Positions 61,495 to 64,000 of a stretch of DNA of 64,000 nucleotides are shown piece by piece (position 1 is the first letter of the stretch; every line of letters starts with the position of its first letter). Position numbers and translations under genes: made by a program. The notes under the pieces are model-generated. The model was not told the DNA's origin. It ran no database searches and saw only the letters and a list, made by a program, of their open reading frames with translations. The stretch comes from Zygnema circumcarinatum (lineage: Eukaryota; Streptophyta; Zygnematophyceae; Zygnematales; Zygnemataceae), in assembly GCA_037447605.1 (NCBI GenBank), contig CM074808.1, positions 1,076,220 to 1,140,219 of the forward strand, in the 5' to 3' direction.

Positions 61495-61799
61495 GTTTGA
61501 GAGGCTAGAATTAGGTCACCCATATTCGAGAGTGCAGCTGGTGTGCACATAGAGGCAGCGTTGTGGATTAGGGTTGATTCATTGTGCTGTTCATGACATA
61601 ATTTTCCGTAATGAAAACGCGTGCAGAGTAATGGCGCAGTTTGAAAGATTTCCTCTGAAGTAAACAACCGAGCCTCAGACGCACGTCTTGTGAAGCCTTT
61701 TAACTCAAAAGTTACATATATAAAAAAGATATGTAAGCCTAGCGTCTGGGAGAATCTTTGCCAGTCCCCTTCAACGCTGAGAAGGCAGTTCTGCCTCTC

Positions 61800-63469
61800 T
61801 CATCTGACCCTATCGACTGCTCGGAGCTTGACGACCACCTGCTCCGCCTCCGGCCGAGCTGAGGGGTCCCTATTAATACAGTCTTTGATAATTTGGACAA
61901 GTTTTAGGGCCCCGCCGGAAGGATATTTCCCGTGGAGTCTGCCGTCCACGACTCCACGAAGCTCGGGTCTCCGCTTTTCTATGGTAGGCTTCAGCCGTTC
62001 CACGAGGTTTCCGCTCTTGGGAGATACACAATTTTGTCCGGTGAGAAGCTCCAACAGCAGCACTCCCAATGCGTATATGTCGCTCTTCCCTGAAAGCCAG
62101 CCTGCAGAATCAGGCTCAACACTGCTGGCTCCTCTTTAAAGGCTTCGGCGACCTTCACATGTGCTGAATACAGCTGAACCCTGATGCCTTAGCCACCGTA
62201 ACTTCCGGAGCCCGGCACCATTCATTAGGTTGATTCCAAACTTCTTGACAGACCATCAGTCTTTCCCTTGAGAGTCCACCATGAGTTTTACTGCCTGCGG
62301 TTACTGAAACCGGCGCATGGCCTCCTACTCAGCTATACCTTGAAAGCTCATGATTGTTGTGTTTCAGTGGGCATACCTGTCTCTGAATATGAAGGGTCCA
62401 GGTATCCCAGTGCTGCCATCACTTGAGTAGATGGGTGAGCTTCTCCTCCAGCCGGTCCAGCTTGCGCCAGCCCATAGTCCGTAATCTTGGCACGGAAATT
62501 CTGCATAGACAAGAAATGGCAGGAAAAGGTCCATGTCAATTATCGGTCACATGCCCTACATAGTGTGCATTACGGTTGTACGCATGTGGGTTGAAACCCG
62601 CTGTTGTCTCTGCATGAAGGACAAATCACGGGAATAGCAAGGTCGTCCGTTTTTCCACATTAAGTTGATACTTGAAGCTTTAAGTGTATGAAGTCGAACA
62701 TGACAACAATCAACAGAAAGAAAACGAATGACGAATGCCGCCATCCGTAAAATATCTCCTATAACCTCCTTAGTATAGAATAAGGGTATCATTAATACCA
62801 CAATAATCCAAATGAAGCATCACATACTTCATCCAAAAGAATGTTGGAAGCCTTCAGGTCGCGATGAACAGCTTCACTTTCATGCAGCTGCACGAGGCCA
62901 ACTGCTATATCCATGGAGATATCCATTCGTTGGTTCCATGTCAAAATTTCAACAAAATCACCTTCATCCCACAACACAAACAGCACGGATCAGAACACCC
63001 GAGCGACAGCATACAGATATACAACTACCTGTATGCATATGGGGAGCATAAGCGGTACCATACACCGATAGCATATAGCTCGAAAAGGTCAATAGAAAAC
63101 AAAGGGGCGAAAAAGGACAGCCTGAGAGTGCGAGTGTGTGTAAGGTTAGGGGATCCACAAAAGGGGAGAGTGAAAACATTTGTTAATGACTCGGAGGAAA
63201 TGGAAGGGAGGAGGGAAAAGGTGTTCTGCACATCAATTAGAGATGCTGAAAAAATCCCATTATGTGATCTTAAGTAATTAACTTTCTTCCATATTATTGT
63301 GAAGGGTTTCTCAAAAGAGGAGGAAGGGCTCACTTGCAAAAAGGATGTCGTTCAGACTGCCATTTGGCATAAACTCATAGACCAGGCAGGCTTCACTCCC
63401 TTTCGCACAAAACCCAATCACCTTGATCAGATTTGGATGATGGAGTCCGCTGATCCTCCCCACGTCGTT
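61800..63469 (-). CDS. Receptor-like protein kinase, C-terminal kinase exons (partial)
   Basis: Four exons join in frame on the minus strand: 63469-63334, 62961-62828, 62500-62377 and 62089-61800. The first gives RISGLHHPNLIKVIGFC and LVYEFMPNGSLND, the hinge of plant RLK/Pelle kinases. The second gives the catalytic loop HRDLKASNILLDE, with the RD Arg. The third gives KITDYGLAQ and GYLDPSYSETG; here DYG replaces the usual DFG. The last gives LGVLLLELLTG and RDPSARPEAEQVV before the stop at 61800. The kinase N-lobe, any membrane span and the ectodomain lie to the right. ERA converges on it, ending 305 bases away; that spacer shows no further gene. Confidence 0.85.
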
Positions 63470-64000
63470 CTGACAACACAATGGCAGAGAATATGATTCA
63501 CTATTATTTTACTTCAGGTGCTTGAGTTCACACATTGCCAAAAGCAAAAAACTCAGCCCAAGTTCTAGTTCAACGATGCAACAACTTGCAGTTCAAGGAG
63601 GAGCAGCCAGACAGGAGGTCAAAATTTGAGAAACAAGAAGTAGCAGCGGCATTTAGATTATAATGGTTATCAAATCAATGTAACACTTTAGGTGCTTTGA
63701 TGGCGAAAGTGAATTCTGGTGTATTCATTGATGTGCAAAAAAGCGCCATTCCTGAAGCACACAGTCTATAAGCACATATAGATGAATCTATCTTGCCGAA
63801 TATTCACCCCTTCATGACTTTCAAAAATTCAATAGTTCAACCAGCAGTTAATGTTGGCCATATTTAATTATCACTCAAGCCCACGAAAATAGTGTACACA
63901 GAAGGGTTGCGTACGAGAGGAACGGGCTCCAATGGAAGAAAACTGTTGCCGGTTCCGTAAACAACCTTTTTCATTTAGCACACCTTTGTTCCCAGGTAAT
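63470..64000. other. Intron and unresolved upstream part of the receptor-like kinase
   Basis: No N-lobe motif (Gly loop or VAxK) was found. At the window edge, minus strand, TACCTGGGAACAAAG followed by GTGTGC could be the end of another exon, but it is too short to judge. Confidence 0.4.

Overview
The window is nuclear DNA of a green plant or streptophyte alga. Genes are split by many GT-AG introns, and the gene families are plant-type: an SnRK1 alpha kinase, MAG5-type SEC16, VIP4/LEO1, plant cytosolic pyruvate kinase, a LysM exon and a receptor-like kinase. The combination and the sequence divergence suggest a charophyte alga, but I cannot fix the genus. A run of exactly 100 N at 29328-29427 marks a draft-assembly gap. 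Exons were joined by hand from splice signals, reading phase and family conservation. No transcript evidence was available.

Layout, left to right. A LysM exon (minus) lies in G-rich and GA-rich simple repeats. SNM1/DCLRE1A-like nuclease (minus, 9 exons, 1926-6032) and SnRK1 catalytic subunit (plus, 9 exons, 7108-12461) are transcribed away from each other. From 13457 to 15970 there is a cluster of non-autonomous inverted-repeat transposons, one inserted in another. SEC16 follows (plus, 8 exons, 16634-26568, about 2705 aa) with two unrelated in-frame repeat arrays. LEO1 (plus, 27849-30968) has its core exons missing around the assembly gap. A second copy of the nested transposon family sits at 31634-32231. 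Then come eEF2 (minus, 843 aa) and cytosolic pyruvate kinase (minus, 519 aa). A hAT-like MITE with a perfect 8-bp target duplication is at 43579-43963. Next are a small secreted Expp1-like gene (plus, 6 exons), the spliceosomal DEAH helicase PRP2/DHX16 (minus, 28 exons, 1044 aa), an organellar ERA GTPase (plus, 8 exons) sharing a 365-bp divergent promoter with PRP2, and a receptor-like kinase (minus) cut by the window edge.

The genes are mostly conserved housekeeping functions: crosslink repair, energy sensing, ER export, transcription elongation, translation, glycolysis, splicing and organelle ribosome assembly. They do not form one pathway and I found no gene cluster that looks like a new system. 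The novel material is the transposon families, the SEC16 repeat arrays, a 23-bp intronic satellite with a 115-bp higher-order period, the long N-terminal extension of the ERA protein, and a short Cys-rich exon chain that defines the Expp1-like gene. No rRNA, intact tRNA or CRISPR array was seen.
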